Positions 29,064 through 39,197 are shown, numbered from the stretch's first letter. The stretch is 64,000 nucleotides of DNA from Allomuricauda sp. CAU 1633 (GCF_017313225.1 NZ_JAFLNE010000006.1:62001-126000), one strand, 5' to 3'. A program made the numbers and translations. Notes: generated by a model from the sequence alone, not told the origin.

Positions 29064-29740
29064 CAACTGTAGCTTTCCTCAATTTTACCCGACCGTAACC
29101 GGATACTTTTATCTGTTTTTTGGGCCAACTCCAAATCATGGGTCACAATAATCAGAGCGGTACCTTGTTCCTTGTTGAGCTCAAATAGGAGTTTTTCAAT
29201 CTTTGCTCCGGTTTCATCATCCAAATTTCCTGTGGGTTCATCGGCAAATAATACTGCCGGTTTATTGGCAAAGGCCCGGGCCAAAGCCACACGCTGTTGT
29301 TCCCCGCCTGAAAGCTGCGAAGGGTAATGTCCTGCCCTATCCCCCAATCCAACTTTCTCCAATAGTTCTTTTCCCTGTTGGGTTGCTTTTTTGATGCCCC
29401 GCAGTTCCAAAGGAACAATTACATTTTCCAACGCAGTAAGGGTTGGCAATAATTGAAAGTCCTGAAAAACAAATCCTACTTTCTCATTTCTTAACCTAGC
29501 CCTTCCATCCTCATCAAGTGCTGCCAAATTTTGACTACACAACCAAATATCCCCTTCATTGGTAATATCCAAGCCGGCACACAGTCCCAACAATGTTGTT
29601 TTTCCGCTTCCCGAGGGCCCAACAATGGCAAAGGTTTCACCACTATCCACTTCAAAAGAAACATCGTTTAATACAGTGAGGTTGTGTTCTCCACTTCGAT
29701 AGGTTTTATGAAGGTTTTGAACTTTTAATATCTTTGACAT
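29063..29740 (-). CDS. YbbA/LolD-type ABC transporter ATP-binding protein
   Basis: A 225-residue ATPase with Walker A GPSGSGKTT, signature LSGGEQQRVALARAF, Walker B VLFADEPTGNLD and switch histidine in IVTHDLELAQ. The ADEPTGNLD form is typical of the MacB/LolD/FtsE group, which partner FtsX-like permeases. Its stop overlaps the permease start by one base (TGATG), so the two are translationally coupled. It diverges from the TesA-like gene. Confidence 0.92.
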   Translation of the reverse strand: MSKILKVQNLHKTYRSGEHNLTVLNDVSFEVDSGETFAIVGPSGSGKTTLLGLCAGLDITNEGDIWLCSQNLAALDEDGRARLRNEKVGFVFQDFQLLPTLTALENVIVPLELRGIKKATQQGKELLEKVGLGDRAGHYPSQLSGGEQQRVALARAFANKPAVLFADEPTGNLDDETGAKIEKLLFELNKEQGTALIIVTHDLELAQKTDKSIRLRSGKIEESYS

Positions 29741-29742
29741 AA

Positions 29743-30489
29743 ATGCTTTTGGTTAAAACTCTCAAAATACTAAAATTGACTCTCACCAAAAAAAATCCTC
29801 GTCGCCCCAAGCAGTTAATGTTTTGTTATTTTTTGACCCTCCTGCTTTTAGGATGCGGTGGTAAAACCTCAGAAAAAAAAGTAAGCGAAGAATCGAAAAC
29901 GGAAACGGAGCAGGAAACCATTTCGGTCACCAATGACTCCAAAAAGAAGATTCTATTTTTTGGGGATAGCCTCACGGCTGGTTATGGGCTTGAGTTGGGA
30001 GAAGCCTTCCCATCAATCATTCAACAAAAGATAGATTCCCTAGGGTTGGATTACCAAGTCATCAACGCGGGTCTAAGTGGTGAGACCACGGCAAGTGGAA
30101 AAAATAGATTGGAGTGGGTACTGGAGGAAGACATTTCGATTGTTATCATTGAATTGGGAGCAAACGACGGACTAAGAGGCGTTCCTCTCCATGAAACTGA
30201 ATCCAACCTCCAAGCTATGGTGGATATGGTTCAGGAAAAGCTACCCGATGCTGAAATTGTTCTGGCTGGCATGAAGATTCCGCCCAATATGGGACCTGAA
30301 TACACCTCCACCTTTGAGCGCATATTTCCAGAATTGGCAGAAAAGGAAAATGTACCCTTGATTCCCTTTCTACTTGAAAATGTGGCCGGTATACCAGACC
30401 TCAACCAAGGTGATGGGATACACCCCACCGTTGAAGGACAAAAAATTGTGGCACAAAATGTTTGGGCGGTTTTAGAGCCGATGCTCTAA
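29743..30489 (+). CDS. TesA-type GDSL/SGNH arylesterase (lipoprotein)
   Basis: The 248-residue reading frame contains a SGNH hydrolase: block I FFGDSLTAGYGL with the nucleophile Ser, block II Gly in NAGLSGETT, block III ELGANDGLRG with Asn, and block V DGIHPTVEG with Asp and His. A lipoprotein signal FCYFLTLLLLGC precedes a charged linker. It would hydrolyse acyl esters or thioesters at the cell envelope. The start is uncertain: 29743 leaves 2 bp to the divergent ATPase start, while 29818 (MFCYFLTLL) leaves space for promoters but lacks basic residues before the hydrophobic stretch. I list the longer form because its KNPRRPK segment supplies them. Confidence 0.88.
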   Translation: MLLVKTLKILKLTLTKKNPRRPKQLMFCYFLTLLLLGCGGKTSEKKVSEESKTETEQETISVTNDSKKKILFFGDSLTAGYGLELGEAFPSIIQQKIDSLGLDYQVINAGLSGETTASGKNRLEWVLEEDISIVIIELGANDGLRGVPLHETESNLQAMVDMVQEKLPDAEIVLAGMKIPPNMGPEYTSTFERIFPELAEKENVPLIPFLLENVAGIPDLNQGDGIHPTVEGQKIVAQNVWAVLEPML

Positions 30490-30513
30490 AAGGTTTGTAA
30501 ATAAATATCAGCC

Positions 30514-31497
30514 TTAATCCATAGGCTCCACGGAAGGCCAACCGTTGTTCCAAGTAATTTCCTTTACCACCAATTTTGGAGCACCATTATCGTTGGCGTC
30601 ATAAGCATGGCTGAAATAGTAATCTTTCCCATCAAAGGTATAAACACTGTTATGCCCTACCCCGTACCAGTTCTCATTTCCTTCTATCAATAGCGTTCCC
30701 CCGCCTTGGTTCACTGCTTTTCCTGCGGCATCAACAAAAGGGCCTGTTGCAGACTCAGAGCGGCCAACCACCACTTTATAGGTGCTATTTTCACCACGGC
30801 AGCACATATCCCAAGATAAGAACAGGTAATAATATGCTCCTTTTTTAAAAATGAAAGGTGCTTCCAGAGCAGCGTCTCCGGGATCACTGTCATCCAAATT
30901 AAAACTGCGCTCTCTTCTGGCAATGGTTTCCCATGCTTCAGGATGAGATACGGACTTTAAATCTTTGCTCAACTTCACCATTTTTAACCCGTTCCAAAAA
31001 GAACCAAACGACATCCATGGAATCCCATTCTCATCAAAAATAATATTGGGGTCTATGGCGTTCCACAAATCCCTGTTTGGTACAGATTGAACTACAATAC
31101 CCTGATCTTCCCACTTGTAGTTTTCATTTTTTGGGTCGAGGGTAGTGTTGGTGACCAATCCAATGGCCGAAGTATTTTTTGCAAATGCCGAAACCGAATA
31201 ATAAAGATAATAGGTACCGTTTTGATGGATGATATCCGGTGCCCAAATATGATTCTTGAAATCGGGTACCACTTCATCTGTCCACAATGGTTTTTCCTTG
31301 AAAACCGGCTCCAGCTTCTCCCAATTCTTTAAATCCGTTGAAACAAAATGCGAAATACCCCTTCCTGTACAAAAAAGATGATAGGTGTTGTTTTCTTTTA
31401 TCACCACAGGGTCATGAACCCTAGGGGTTTGTTGTGCCCATGAGAAGATAGACATGCCAAACATCGAAACAGCTAAAAGTATCTTGATACGCTCCAT
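30514..31497 (-). CDS. GH43 family glycoside hydrolase, arabinanase-like (locus B)
   Basis: This 327-residue secreted protein (signal MERIKILLAVSMFGMSIFSWAQ) is a single-domain GH43 five-bladed propeller. The three catalytic acids are visible: D29 in RVHDPVV (base), D149 in NAIDPN (pKa modulator) and E212 in LEAPFIF (acid). The pattern LFLSWDMCCRG after the acid, together with HIWAPDI and GVGHNSV, resembles endo-1,5-alpha-L-arabinanases rather than xylosidases. It is the last gene of locus B and follows another GH43 with a 3-bp gap. Arabinan or arabinose-substituted glycan is the best guess at substrate. Confidence 0.88.
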   Translation of the reverse strand: MERIKILLAVSMFGMSIFSWAQQTPRVHDPVVIKENNTYHLFCTGRGISHFVSTDLKNWEKLEPVFKEKPLWTDEVVPDFKNHIWAPDIIHQNGTYYLYYSVSAFAKNTSAIGLVTNTTLDPKNENYKWEDQGIVVQSVPNRDLWNAIDPNIIFDENGIPWMSFGSFWNGLKMVKLSKDLKSVSHPEAWETIARRERSFNLDDSDPGDAALEAPFIFKKGAYYYLFLSWDMCCRGENSTYKVVVGRSESATGPFVDAAGKAVNQGGGTLLIEGNENWYGVGHNSVYTFDGKDYYFSHAYDANDNGAPKLVVKEITWNNGWPSVEPMD

Positions 31498-31500
31498 AAC

Positions 31501-32493
31501 TTATTTTTGAATTCCTTCGGAGGTCATTACCACCCGTTTTAATGTACCATCTTGGTTATAAAACAGCTCATCCACACAAACTGAGCGTCTAAAACTACCT
31601 CCATTGGGTTGAATACCGCCGGTGTGGTAGATGAAATAATCCTTGCCTTTGTATTCCAATATGGCTTGGTGATTGGTGTTGGTATTTCCTGCCAATTCGT
31701 TCAATATGCCTTTGTATTCCCATGGACCATCTAAGGATTTGCTCATGGCGTAGGCTGTTTTTTCGGGGAATTGATACGCGTAGGACAAGTAATACCAATC
31801 TCCTCTTTTATGGATATAAGGTGCTTCGGTGAAGTTGGGTAAATCGATGGTCTTGATATCCCCATCCAACTCCACCATATTGTCTTTTAGTTTTGCATAA
31901 TAACACGCTGTGTTTCCCCAGAACAAATAGGCCTGTCCATCATCATCCACAAGAACCGTTGGGTCTATATCATCCCAAGAAATATCGGTTGCTTTGGTCA
32001 TGTCATTAGTGATCAATGCTTTTCCAAGGGCATCCGTAAAAGGTCCCACTGGACTATCAGAAACAGCAACACCAATTGATTTTCCAGGTATTGTGCCATG
32101 TTCAACGGTCACATACCAGTAAAACTTACCGTCCCTTTCAATGACTTGTGCTGCCCAGGCATCAGCTTTGGCCCATTTAAAATCCGAAACTTTTAAGGGG
32201 ACTGGGTGCGGTTCCCAATCGACCATATTGGTAGAGGAAAAAACCAACCACTCGTTCATTCTATAAAAATTGAAATCGTCTGGCGCTTCATCATGTCCAG
32301 CATACAAATAAACCGTATCGTTATGCACAATGGCCGCTGGGTCAGCAGTAAAAACATCCCGTATCACCGGATTGTTCACTTCTTTTTGGACTATCTGGGG
32401 TTCCTGCTCCTTTTCATCAGGTTGAACCGACTCTTTCTTTGATTCGCAAGCCCAGATAAGACCCACTAAACCTATCAAAATACCATATCTCAT
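31501..32493 (-). CDS. GH43 family glycoside hydrolase lipoprotein (locus B)
   Basis: The 330-residue product begins MRYGILIGLVGLIWAC, with lipidated Cys16. The GH43 acids are D51 in FTADPAAI, D177 in DDIDPTV and E223 in FTEAPYI. The ADPAAIVHNDTVYLYAGHDE opening is common in GH43 arabinofuranosidase/xylosidase-like subfamilies, distinct from the arabinanase-like neighbour. Together they suggest endo plus exo action on an arabinose- or xylose-containing polysaccharide. The ATG at 32493 is chosen because it directly precedes the signal; the in-frame codon 60 bp upstream lies in the gap after the FG-GAP gene. Confidence 0.87.
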   Translation of the reverse strand: MRYGILIGLVGLIWACESKKESVQPDEKEQEPQIVQKEVNNPVIRDVFTADPAAIVHNDTVYLYAGHDEAPDDFNFYRMNEWLVFSSTNMVDWEPHPVPLKVSDFKWAKADAWAAQVIERDGKFYWYVTVEHGTIPGKSIGVAVSDSPVGPFTDALGKALITNDMTKATDISWDDIDPTVLVDDDGQAYLFWGNTACYYAKLKDNMVELDGDIKTIDLPNFTEAPYIHKRGDWYYLSYAYQFPEKTAYAMSKSLDGPWEYKGILNELAGNTNTNHQAILEYKGKDYFIYHTGGIQPNGGSFRRSVCVDELFYNQDGTLKRVVMTSEGIQK

Positions 32494-32536
32494 TTTATAC
32501 GTGTTGTTTTTACATTTATAAAATAACGAAAGATAA

Positions 32537-32549
32537 TTGGTTAAACCAA
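32537..32549. repeat. Short perfect inverted repeat upstream of the GH43 pair
   Basis: TTGGTT-A-AACCAA, 44 bp before the GH43 start in the 90-bp gap after the FG-GAP gene. It could be an operator or chance; a single copy gives no more information. Confidence 0.25.
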
Positions 32550-32583
32550 ACAATTGGACTGATAAGTCTGAAAAACAGCCTCT

Positions 32584-35500
32584 TTAGGGATTCAATCCAT
32601 AAAGTTGAAGCCTTCCATTGTTCAACCCTAAAAGTAAGCCAGTTGCAGGTCCCATAGTCAATGGCTGGGCTGTATTGGCATTTCCAAAACTCTGGAATCC
32701 AGATGCACTTAGTGGAACTTCTTTGAAAGATCCATCGGTAGTTCCCAAAAGTAACCCTCCGGTAGAAGTATTGATTCGCCCTATGGATGGTGCAAAACCC
32801 GAAAAGTTCCCCACATAAACGATATCCATTATACCATCTTTGTTACAATCCCCGACAATGAAGTCATTAATGGGCGCTATCTGGGCCATGTTGGGGAGGG
32901 GTTCCATAGCAAACGTATCATTTCCAGTATTGTAAATTATTTGGGATTTCAGGGTGACAGTTTGTTTCAACTTGGCATCTTTGCGCATATCTGCTGTGAA
33001 GATGTCGTCCAGGCTTTTGTCCGCAAAATCGGAATATCTATTATACCTCCTGGCCAAGAAAGGCAACTGCTTTTTCAGCTCATCCAAACTGGCAAACACT
33101 CTATCCTTTCCAGCTTTGTACTGCACCAAAATAGGGTCGGTTTGGCCATTTCCATCCCAATCCTTGACCCAAAGTTTTAAAGGTTTCTCAGAAGAAGCAT
33201 CCAAACCCAAATTTTCACCTACATTACCCAATACTAAATCCTGTGAACCATCACCATCCAAATCTGCCAAGGAAATGGTATTCCACCACCCACTTGATTC
33301 GGGTATTTCAGTTGCAACTATGTTTTCTTTGGACAATTTGAGCTTAGTAACGGGCATCCACTCCCCTACTACCCACAGTACCTTTTCATGTTCATCCCAA
33401 GCCGCATCCGTTACCATTCCCAAACGGGAAAGCACTTCGCGTTCATCCAGCTTGAATCCATTTTTGCCCTGGTTCCATACCACATAACTCTTTGGGTTTA
33501 GCCCATAGCTTCCCGGAATTGAGCGGGACCCTACGAACAAATCCACAAAGCCGTTGGCATCAAAATCCTGTGCCACTACCACCGACCCATTGTTGACAAT
33601 TTTTGGAAAAGAAGTATCTCTCTCAAAGCTTCCGTTTTCAAATCGATACAGCCTATCCTCATTTTTAATGTCATTTCCTCGCTCTCCGCTACCAGCAACC
33701 ACATATAGGTCTAAATCGCCGTCATTGTCCACATCAAAAAACAGGGCATCCACATCCTCTGCCATTTTATCTTGCTCAAAAGCGGAAACGTCCATTTTTT
33801 CAAAATAAATTTGGTCTCCATACTGCTGAAAATAGATTTGGGAAGTTTGACCACTAGCCCCGCCGACGAAAATATCATTCAATCCATCCTGATTCACATC
33901 TCCAATGCACAAAGCTGGACCTTCGGTAGAAAGTTTGTGTGGAATCAGGGTTTCTTCATTAAAATCGATGAACGCATTCTCCTTATGTAGAAAATCAACT
34001 CCAACACTGTCCAATAGGGTGAAATAGGTGGCCTTCTTTTCTTTAGGAAGTTTCATTGTATCAGCATTATCATACTCCAACCGAACCGTTTCATTCACCT
34101 GAAGGTTCTTTAATTCTTGCACTTTTCCATCTGGCCATTGTACTTTCAAGGATTCAACCTGATTATTTTCACCCAAACCAAAATTCAAATTATAGTCCGA
34201 GGAAGACAACCAACCTCTTACCGGGAACAGTTCCTGAACCAGTGTTTGATTCTCCAATGTAACCGTGACCTTTGCTCCAACCCCAAAAGGATTTGAAGCA
34301 CTTCCCTTCAACTTTACACGCAGGTAATTTTGATTCGTAGTCTCCGCATTATTTTTGTAAAGGGTAGATGGCGCGTTTAAGTTGTTGACCACCAAATCCA
34401 AGTCTCCATCATTGTCCAAATCCGCATAAACGGCCCCCATGGAACAACCCAACAAGTCCAATCCCCATTCCTTGGAAACATTTTCAAATTGTACATCCCC
34501 GATATTTTTATAGGCATAATTATGCACTTTGCCCTCGGGCATTTTCTGGGTGAGTTGCATGCTGGGCACCCGCCCCACTCCGATGGGATAATCATATTTT
34601 ATATAGTCCAAATCATTGGGTCTTCTTAAAATCCCGTTGGTTACAAAAATATCCTTGTTGCCATCGTTGTCATAGTCAGCCAGTAAAACGGACCAGCTCC
34701 AATCGGTGGCCTCAATACCCGAGTAACGAGCCAACTCGCTGAAAGCCATTCCTTCCTTAGATTGTTCGCCTTGATTCAGGTGTAGCATATTTCTTGGCCC
34801 CTGTTCTCCAAAGCCAAAACTCTTTTTGTACTCATAAATGTAGTAAGGGTCCTCCCCAGCACTACTTTTTTTGACGATTTCATCCTCTGGCTTCATGTCC
34901 AAGGTCATAATATCCACCAAACCGTCATTATTGATGTCGGCAGCATCACTTCCCATGGAAAAGTTACTGCTCAAGTCCATGCTGGTCTCAATCCCTTCCT
35001 TAAACGTGCCGTTGCATTGGTTATAATAGAGGTAGTCGTTGTCGTGAAAATCGTTTGACACGTAGATATCCGGGCAACCGTTGTTATCTAAATCCGTCAC
35101 CATAACGGACAGTCCATACCCAGTGGCTCCGCTGTAAATTCCAGCTTCCTCACTAACATCCACAAAAGAGCCTTGATCATTCCGCAACATGCGATCACCA
35201 GATAAGCTGTCCCGTACTGTTCGTTTATCGGCTTTTACATAAACATCCAATTCATGTACGGAATGATTTAATTGGAATAAATCCAAATCACCATCCCCAT
35301 CATAGTCAAAAAAGACACCTTGTTGGCAATATCCATTTAGATCCAACCCAAATTCGGATGCTCTTTCAGAAAAAGTGCCATTTTTATTGTTGACAAAAAG
35401 TAGATTATGCCCTTGAAAACGTGTTCCATCGGAAACCTGTGATACATAAATATCCTGCCAACCATCGCTATTGATGTCCACCACGGTTACACCAGTTGTC

Positions 35501-35841
35501 CAATTTTTTGCTCCTGTCAATCCAGCTACGCCAGCTTTTTCGGTTTCATCGGAAAAGACAAAATCTCCCTGATTGATATAAAGTTTATTACTTACCTGAT
35601 TTCCGGTAAAATAAAGGTCCTGCAAGCCATCGTTGTTAAAATCCCCAACACCAATACCACCGCCGTTATAGGCATATAAGTATTCATTGATGTTTATGGA
35701 ATCCGTTTCGTGCAGTTGATTGACAAAAGTGACGTTGGACTCAGAATTGGGAATCTCGCTGAACAAGGTGGTCTTTTTATCACAGCCGACAAGCAAGAGT
35801 ACCAGAAAAAAACAAATCCGAACATCCATTGTACCCATCAT
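32584..35841 (-). CDS. FG-GAP/VCBS repeat and ASPIC/UnbV domain lipoprotein 1 (locus B)
   Basis: A roughly 1085-residue protein with lipoprotein signal RICFFLVLLLVGC. Seven calcium-loop repeats (from GDFNNDGLQDLYF to ADLDNDGDLDLVV) precede the ASPIC/UnbV domain (about 504-590, with RGWLSSSDYNLNFGLG and VQWPDGK). Six clear repeats follow, with a seventh position degenerate (TDAAWDEHEKVLWV). The start is ambiguous: MMGT at 35841 lies 7 bp after the previous stop, MDVR at 35829 is closer to the hydrophobic stretch. It is the third FG-GAP gene of locus B in transcription order. A surface-exposed binding or scaffold function is inferred. Confidence 0.87.
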   Translation of the reverse strand: MMGTMDVRICFFLVLLLVGCDKKTTLFSEIPNSESNVTFVNQLHETDSININEYLYAYNGGGIGVGDFNNDGLQDLYFTGNQVSNKLYINQGDFVFSDETEKAGVAGLTGAKNWTTGVTVVDINSDGWQDIYVSQVSDGTRFQGHNLLFVNNKNGTFSERASEFGLDLNGYCQQGVFFDYDGDGDLDLFQLNHSVHELDVYVKADKRTVRDSLSGDRMLRNDQGSFVDVSEEAGIYSGATGYGLSVMVTDLDNNGCPDIYVSNDFHDNDYLYYNQCNGTFKEGIETSMDLSSNFSMGSDAADINNDGLVDIMTLDMKPEDEIVKKSSAGEDPYYIYEYKKSFGFGEQGPRNMLHLNQGEQSKEGMAFSELARYSGIEATDWSWSVLLADYDNDGNKDIFVTNGILRRPNDLDYIKYDYPIGVGRVPSMQLTQKMPEGKVHNYAYKNIGDVQFENVSKEWGLDLLGCSMGAVYADLDNDGDLDLVVNNLNAPSTLYKNNAETTNQNYLRVKLKGSASNPFGVGAKVTVTLENQTLVQELFPVRGWLSSSDYNLNFGLGENNQVESLKVQWPDGKVQELKNLQVNETVRLEYDNADTMKLPKEKKATYFTLLDSVGVDFLHKENAFIDFNEETLIPHKLSTEGPALCIGDVNQDGLNDIFVGGASGQTSQIYFQQYGDQIYFEKMDVSAFEQDKMAEDVDALFFDVDNDGDLDLYVVAGSGERGNDIKNEDRLYRFENGSFERDTSFPKIVNNGSVVVAQDFDANGFVDLFVGSRSIPGSYGLNPKSYVVWNQGKNGFKLDEREVLSRLGMVTDAAWDEHEKVLWVVGEWMPVTKLKLSKENIVATEIPESSGWWNTISLADLDGDGSQDLVLGNVGENLGLDASSEKPLKLWVKDWDGNGQTDPILVQYKAGKDRVFASLDELKKQLPFLARRYNRYSDFADKSLDDIFTADMRKDAKLKQTVTLKSQIIYNTGNDTFAMEPLPNMAQIAPINDFIVGDCNKDGIMDIVYVGNFSGFAPSIGRINTSTGGLLLGTTDGSFKEVPLSASGFQSFGNANTAQPLTMGPATGLLLGLNNGRLQLYGLNP

Positions 35842-35848
35842 AAATTGA

Positions 35849-38800
35849 TTACTTGTGACCAACGGACAGTACCTCAACCTTATCGTTGTTCCGGGCCACT
35901 AGAAGTACATCCTGTTCATTGAGATTAATGGGTTGAATATCCCGTACCTGCCCCTCCAATTTTAGGCCAATTTCACGATTTGGCACCGTTTTGAATCCCT
36001 TTCCCTCCTGATTGAGAAGGCAGACCCCATAACTGGCATCGTAACGGCCAACTTCGGGTTTTACCTCAAATAGGTTTCCACCCATGAGCAAATCCATAAA
36101 ACCATCGTTATTAAAATCCTCAACATGTATGGCATACATGGGGGCCAATTGCGCTTCTACGGGAAGTGCTTCCAATTGAAATCCATCGTCCGTGTTCCAA
36201 AGAACAGCACTCTCCAAATAGGTTACCTCTTGATGCAGGGCATCTTTCAGCTGTTCTTCTGTAAAAATATCTTCAACAGTTTTCAACTTGTAATCTTCAT
36301 ATTTCAAGAAACGCTTGTTGAGAAAGGGCATCTGTTTGGCCAAGTCATGTCGAAGCGCCAGCGGATATGAAGTACCATCGTTATAGGTGCAAATAATTTG
36401 ATCCTGAAGCCCGTTTTTATCAAAGTCCTTGATGTAACAGCTTACAGGCTGTTCAAGACTGGCTTTAAATCGACTGTTCAATCCATGATTACCCAAGACG
36501 TAATCCATATCGCCGTCATTATCCAGATCTACTTCCTTGATAGTGTTCCACCAGCCCGTTTGCTGTTCTAAATCGTAGTCCTTGGTCACATTTTCAAATC
36601 TGCCCTCTTTATTTTGGAACATTTGTATGGGCATCCATTCTCCCACCACAATCAAGTCCACCGCTCCATCAGAATCAAAATCGGTCCAAACAGCATCCTT
36701 TATCATTCCAATGCTCTCCAATCCCTTTGCCAACGTTGCGGTTTGATTGGAAAAGCGACCTTTGCCATCGTTTACCAAAATATAACCGTTCTGGGGAATC
36801 CCATATGAGCAATCCTTTAGCCGAACCCCCACAAACAGGTCTAAATCGCCATCGGCATCAAAGTCAGAAGCCGCTACGCAGGAGGTACTTTCGCCAATTG
36901 AAGTGGGAAGGGGATCAAATGATTTGCTAAAATACCCCTTACCATTATTAAGATACAACCGATCTCTCAGCATTGGTGAGTCATACGGATGTTCATTGCC
37001 CCCACTGACCACATAAAGATCTTGGTCACCATCCCCATCGGCATCAAAGAACAGGGCATCTACATCTTCCGAGAGTTGGTCCAGACCAAAATCGGGCATG
37101 CTCACCATTGTAAGTTCACCACTGGTCTGTTGTATGAACAATTTTCCTGGGCTACCTGCTGCACCACAAAGGTAAATGTCATCCAATCCATCTCCATTAC
37201 TATCTCCAATGGCCATTTTAGGTCCTTCGGTGGAATTCATGTGAAACAAAAGGGCATCTTTATTAAAATCACTGAATGGATTTTCTTGATGCACCATGTC
37301 TTGAGGCAACAAAGCTTCTTTAACCGTAAATTCAAAGTTATGCTTGTTGCTATTGAACCACATTTTACCGGGTAATGTAACCGTATCGGCCTCTTTTTCG
37401 CGAATGGTCAATTTTTGATTGGGAGCAATACCAGTTAAAATTGATTTTTTTCCGGACGGCCATTGCACCAACAAGGTGTCCAGTTGGTTACTGTTCTTCA
37501 GACCGAAATTTAGCACGTAGTCCATAGAAGACTGAAATCCCCGTGTTGGGACTTGCTCTTGGACTTGAATGAGGCCATCTTGAACCATACTCACTTTTGC
37601 CCCAATACCATGGGTGTTTTTTCCCTCGCCCTCTAAATGTATTTTGAGGTAATTTCGGTTGGGATTGACGTTTTCGGATGTGTTCTTGTAAACAAAAGCA
37701 TCCATATTCACGTTGTTGACCACCAAATCTAAATCTCCATCATTGTCTAAATCGCCATAAGCAACCCCGTTTGAAAAACCGGGATCAAAAAGCCCCCATT
37801 CCTTAGTTTTATCCTGAAAGGTGGTTTGTGCACCTCCTTTGTAGGCCACATTGGAAATGGGAACTGAAGGTATTATGTCTATGAGCTTTTTAAAATCGAC
37901 ACCTTTCCCGGTAATCACACTCCGCATCACCACATCGTTTGAAATGTAGTTAAGATAATCTTGGTTCAAAATATCTTGATAAACCCCATTGGTAATGTAA
38001 ATATCCTTGTAGCCATCCAAGTCAAAGTCAGACATTAATACCCCCCAACTCCAATCCGTGGCCTCCACTCCTTTGAGACGTCCATTCTCGGTAAAGCTGA
38101 TTTCACCATCCTGAGCTATTTGCCCATTGTTGATTTGCAACATGTTTCGGGTAAACTGATTAAAGTAGTCGAATCTACGATTGTGCTGGTATTTGTCCCA
38201 GTTCTCAAAGGACATGGAAGTTTTTAGGCGCGATTCTTCCTTTGGAAGCATTTCAGTAACGAACATATCGGGGTAACCATCATTGTTTAAATCGGTGGCG
38301 TCAACACCCATGGAAGCCATGCCTATGGAGTTCATCTGTTGGGTAAGTGTCTCTCTGAAGGTACCATCCCCATTGTTCATATACACATAGTCCCGTTCAA
38401 AAAAATCGTTACAGATATAGAGGTCTTCCCAACCATCCAAATCCAAGTCTGAAACCATTACGCCAAGCCCAAATCCTATCTCACTGCCAAAAATGCCCGT
38501 TTCTTCACTGGCATCCCGGAAAATCCCATTGTCATTTACATAAAAACGGTCGCCATTTATGGAATCCCTTTGACCCCGTTCATTTTCCCGCAGGTTGAAG
38601 GAACCAATAGCTCGAAATGAATTGTTCAACACATAGGCATCCAAATCGCCATCGTGATCATAATCAAAAAAAGCGGCATGGGTAGATAATCCTTTGTCCG
38701 CTAAACCGAAGGATTCTGCACTTTCCACAAAAGTACCGTCCTTTTGGTTGATGAAAAGCTCATTCTGTTTGTTATCTCCTTCTATGTCCCCGGAATTGCA

Positions 38801-39196
38801 TACGTAAATATCCAACCAACCATCACCATCAATGTCGACCATGGTCACCCCTGTGGACCAAGATTTTTCACCCCCTACCCCAGCTTTTTCGGTAATATCT
38901 TCAAAGGTGAAATCACCTGTATTTCTGTATAACTTATTCTGATGGAGATTGGAGGTCATATACACATCAGGGAGGCCATCCTTATCAACATCACCTATGG
39001 CCACACCACCTCCATTATAATAATTTCTATAGGTAAATACATTGAACTCCCGGTCATACGAGAGAGTATTGGCAAAATTAATTCCCGTTTGCTCAGGGGA
39101 CATCTTTTCAAACAAAGGAGGCACTTCTTCTTTTGTCTTCTGACAGGAAACCCCAAGTAATAAAAGAACTAATAGATATGGAATATTCTTTTTCAT
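35849..39196 (-). CDS. FG-GAP/VCBS repeat and ASPIC/UnbV domain lipoprotein 2 (locus B)
   Basis: This 1115-residue lipoprotein (MKKNIPYLLVLLLLGVSC, Cys18) has seven calcium loops, an ASPIC/UnbV domain (about 512-598, with TRGFQSSMDYVLNFGL and VQWPSGK) and seven more loops (GDSNGDGLDDIYL to EDFNNDGFMDLLM). The N-terminal block FTYRNYYNGGGVAIGDVDKDG is shared almost unchanged with paralog 3, so these two are closest to each other. The gene starts 1 bp after the stop of the small lipoprotein gene, so it is translationally linked to it. Confidence 0.88.
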   Translation of the reverse strand: MKKNIPYLLVLLLLGVSCQKTKEEVPPLFEKMSPEQTGINFANTLSYDREFNVFTYRNYYNGGGVAIGDVDKDGLPDVYMTSNLHQNKLYRNTGDFTFEDITEKAGVGGEKSWSTGVTMVDIDGDGWLDIYVCNSGDIEGDNKQNELFINQKDGTFVESAESFGLADKGLSTHAAFFDYDHDGDLDAYVLNNSFRAIGSFNLRENERGQRDSINGDRFYVNDNGIFRDASEETGIFGSEIGFGLGVMVSDLDLDGWEDLYICNDFFERDYVYMNNGDGTFRETLTQQMNSIGMASMGVDATDLNNDGYPDMFVTEMLPKEESRLKTSMSFENWDKYQHNRRFDYFNQFTRNMLQINNGQIAQDGEISFTENGRLKGVEATDWSWGVLMSDFDLDGYKDIYITNGVYQDILNQDYLNYISNDVVMRSVITGKGVDFKKLIDIIPSVPISNVAYKGGAQTTFQDKTKEWGLFDPGFSNGVAYGDLDNDGDLDLVVNNVNMDAFVYKNTSENVNPNRNYLKIHLEGEGKNTHGIGAKVSMVQDGLIQVQEQVPTRGFQSSMDYVLNFGLKNSNQLDTLLVQWPSGKKSILTGIAPNQKLTIREKEADTVTLPGKMWFNSNKHNFEFTVKEALLPQDMVHQENPFSDFNKDALLFHMNSTEGPKMAIGDSNGDGLDDIYLCGAAGSPGKLFIQQTSGELTMVSMPDFGLDQLSEDVDALFFDADGDGDQDLYVVSGGNEHPYDSPMLRDRLYLNNGKGYFSKSFDPLPTSIGESTSCVAASDFDADGDLDLFVGVRLKDCSYGIPQNGYILVNDGKGRFSNQTATLAKGLESIGMIKDAVWTDFDSDGAVDLIVVGEWMPIQMFQNKEGRFENVTKDYDLEQQTGWWNTIKEVDLDNDGDMDYVLGNHGLNSRFKASLEQPVSCYIKDFDKNGLQDQIICTYNDGTSYPLALRHDLAKQMPFLNKRFLKYEDYKLKTVEDIFTEEQLKDALHQEVTYLESAVLWNTDDGFQLEALPVEAQLAPMYAIHVEDFNNDGFMDLLMGGNLFEVKPEVGRYDASYGVCLLNQEGKGFKTVPNREIGLKLEGQVRDIQPINLNEQDVLLVARNNDKVEVLSVGHK

Positions 39197-39197
39197 G

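Noticed and set aside
32954..33487. 177-codon plus-strand open frame
   Set aside because: Shadow of the FG-GAP gene; repeats of the opposite strand generate long open frames in this family.
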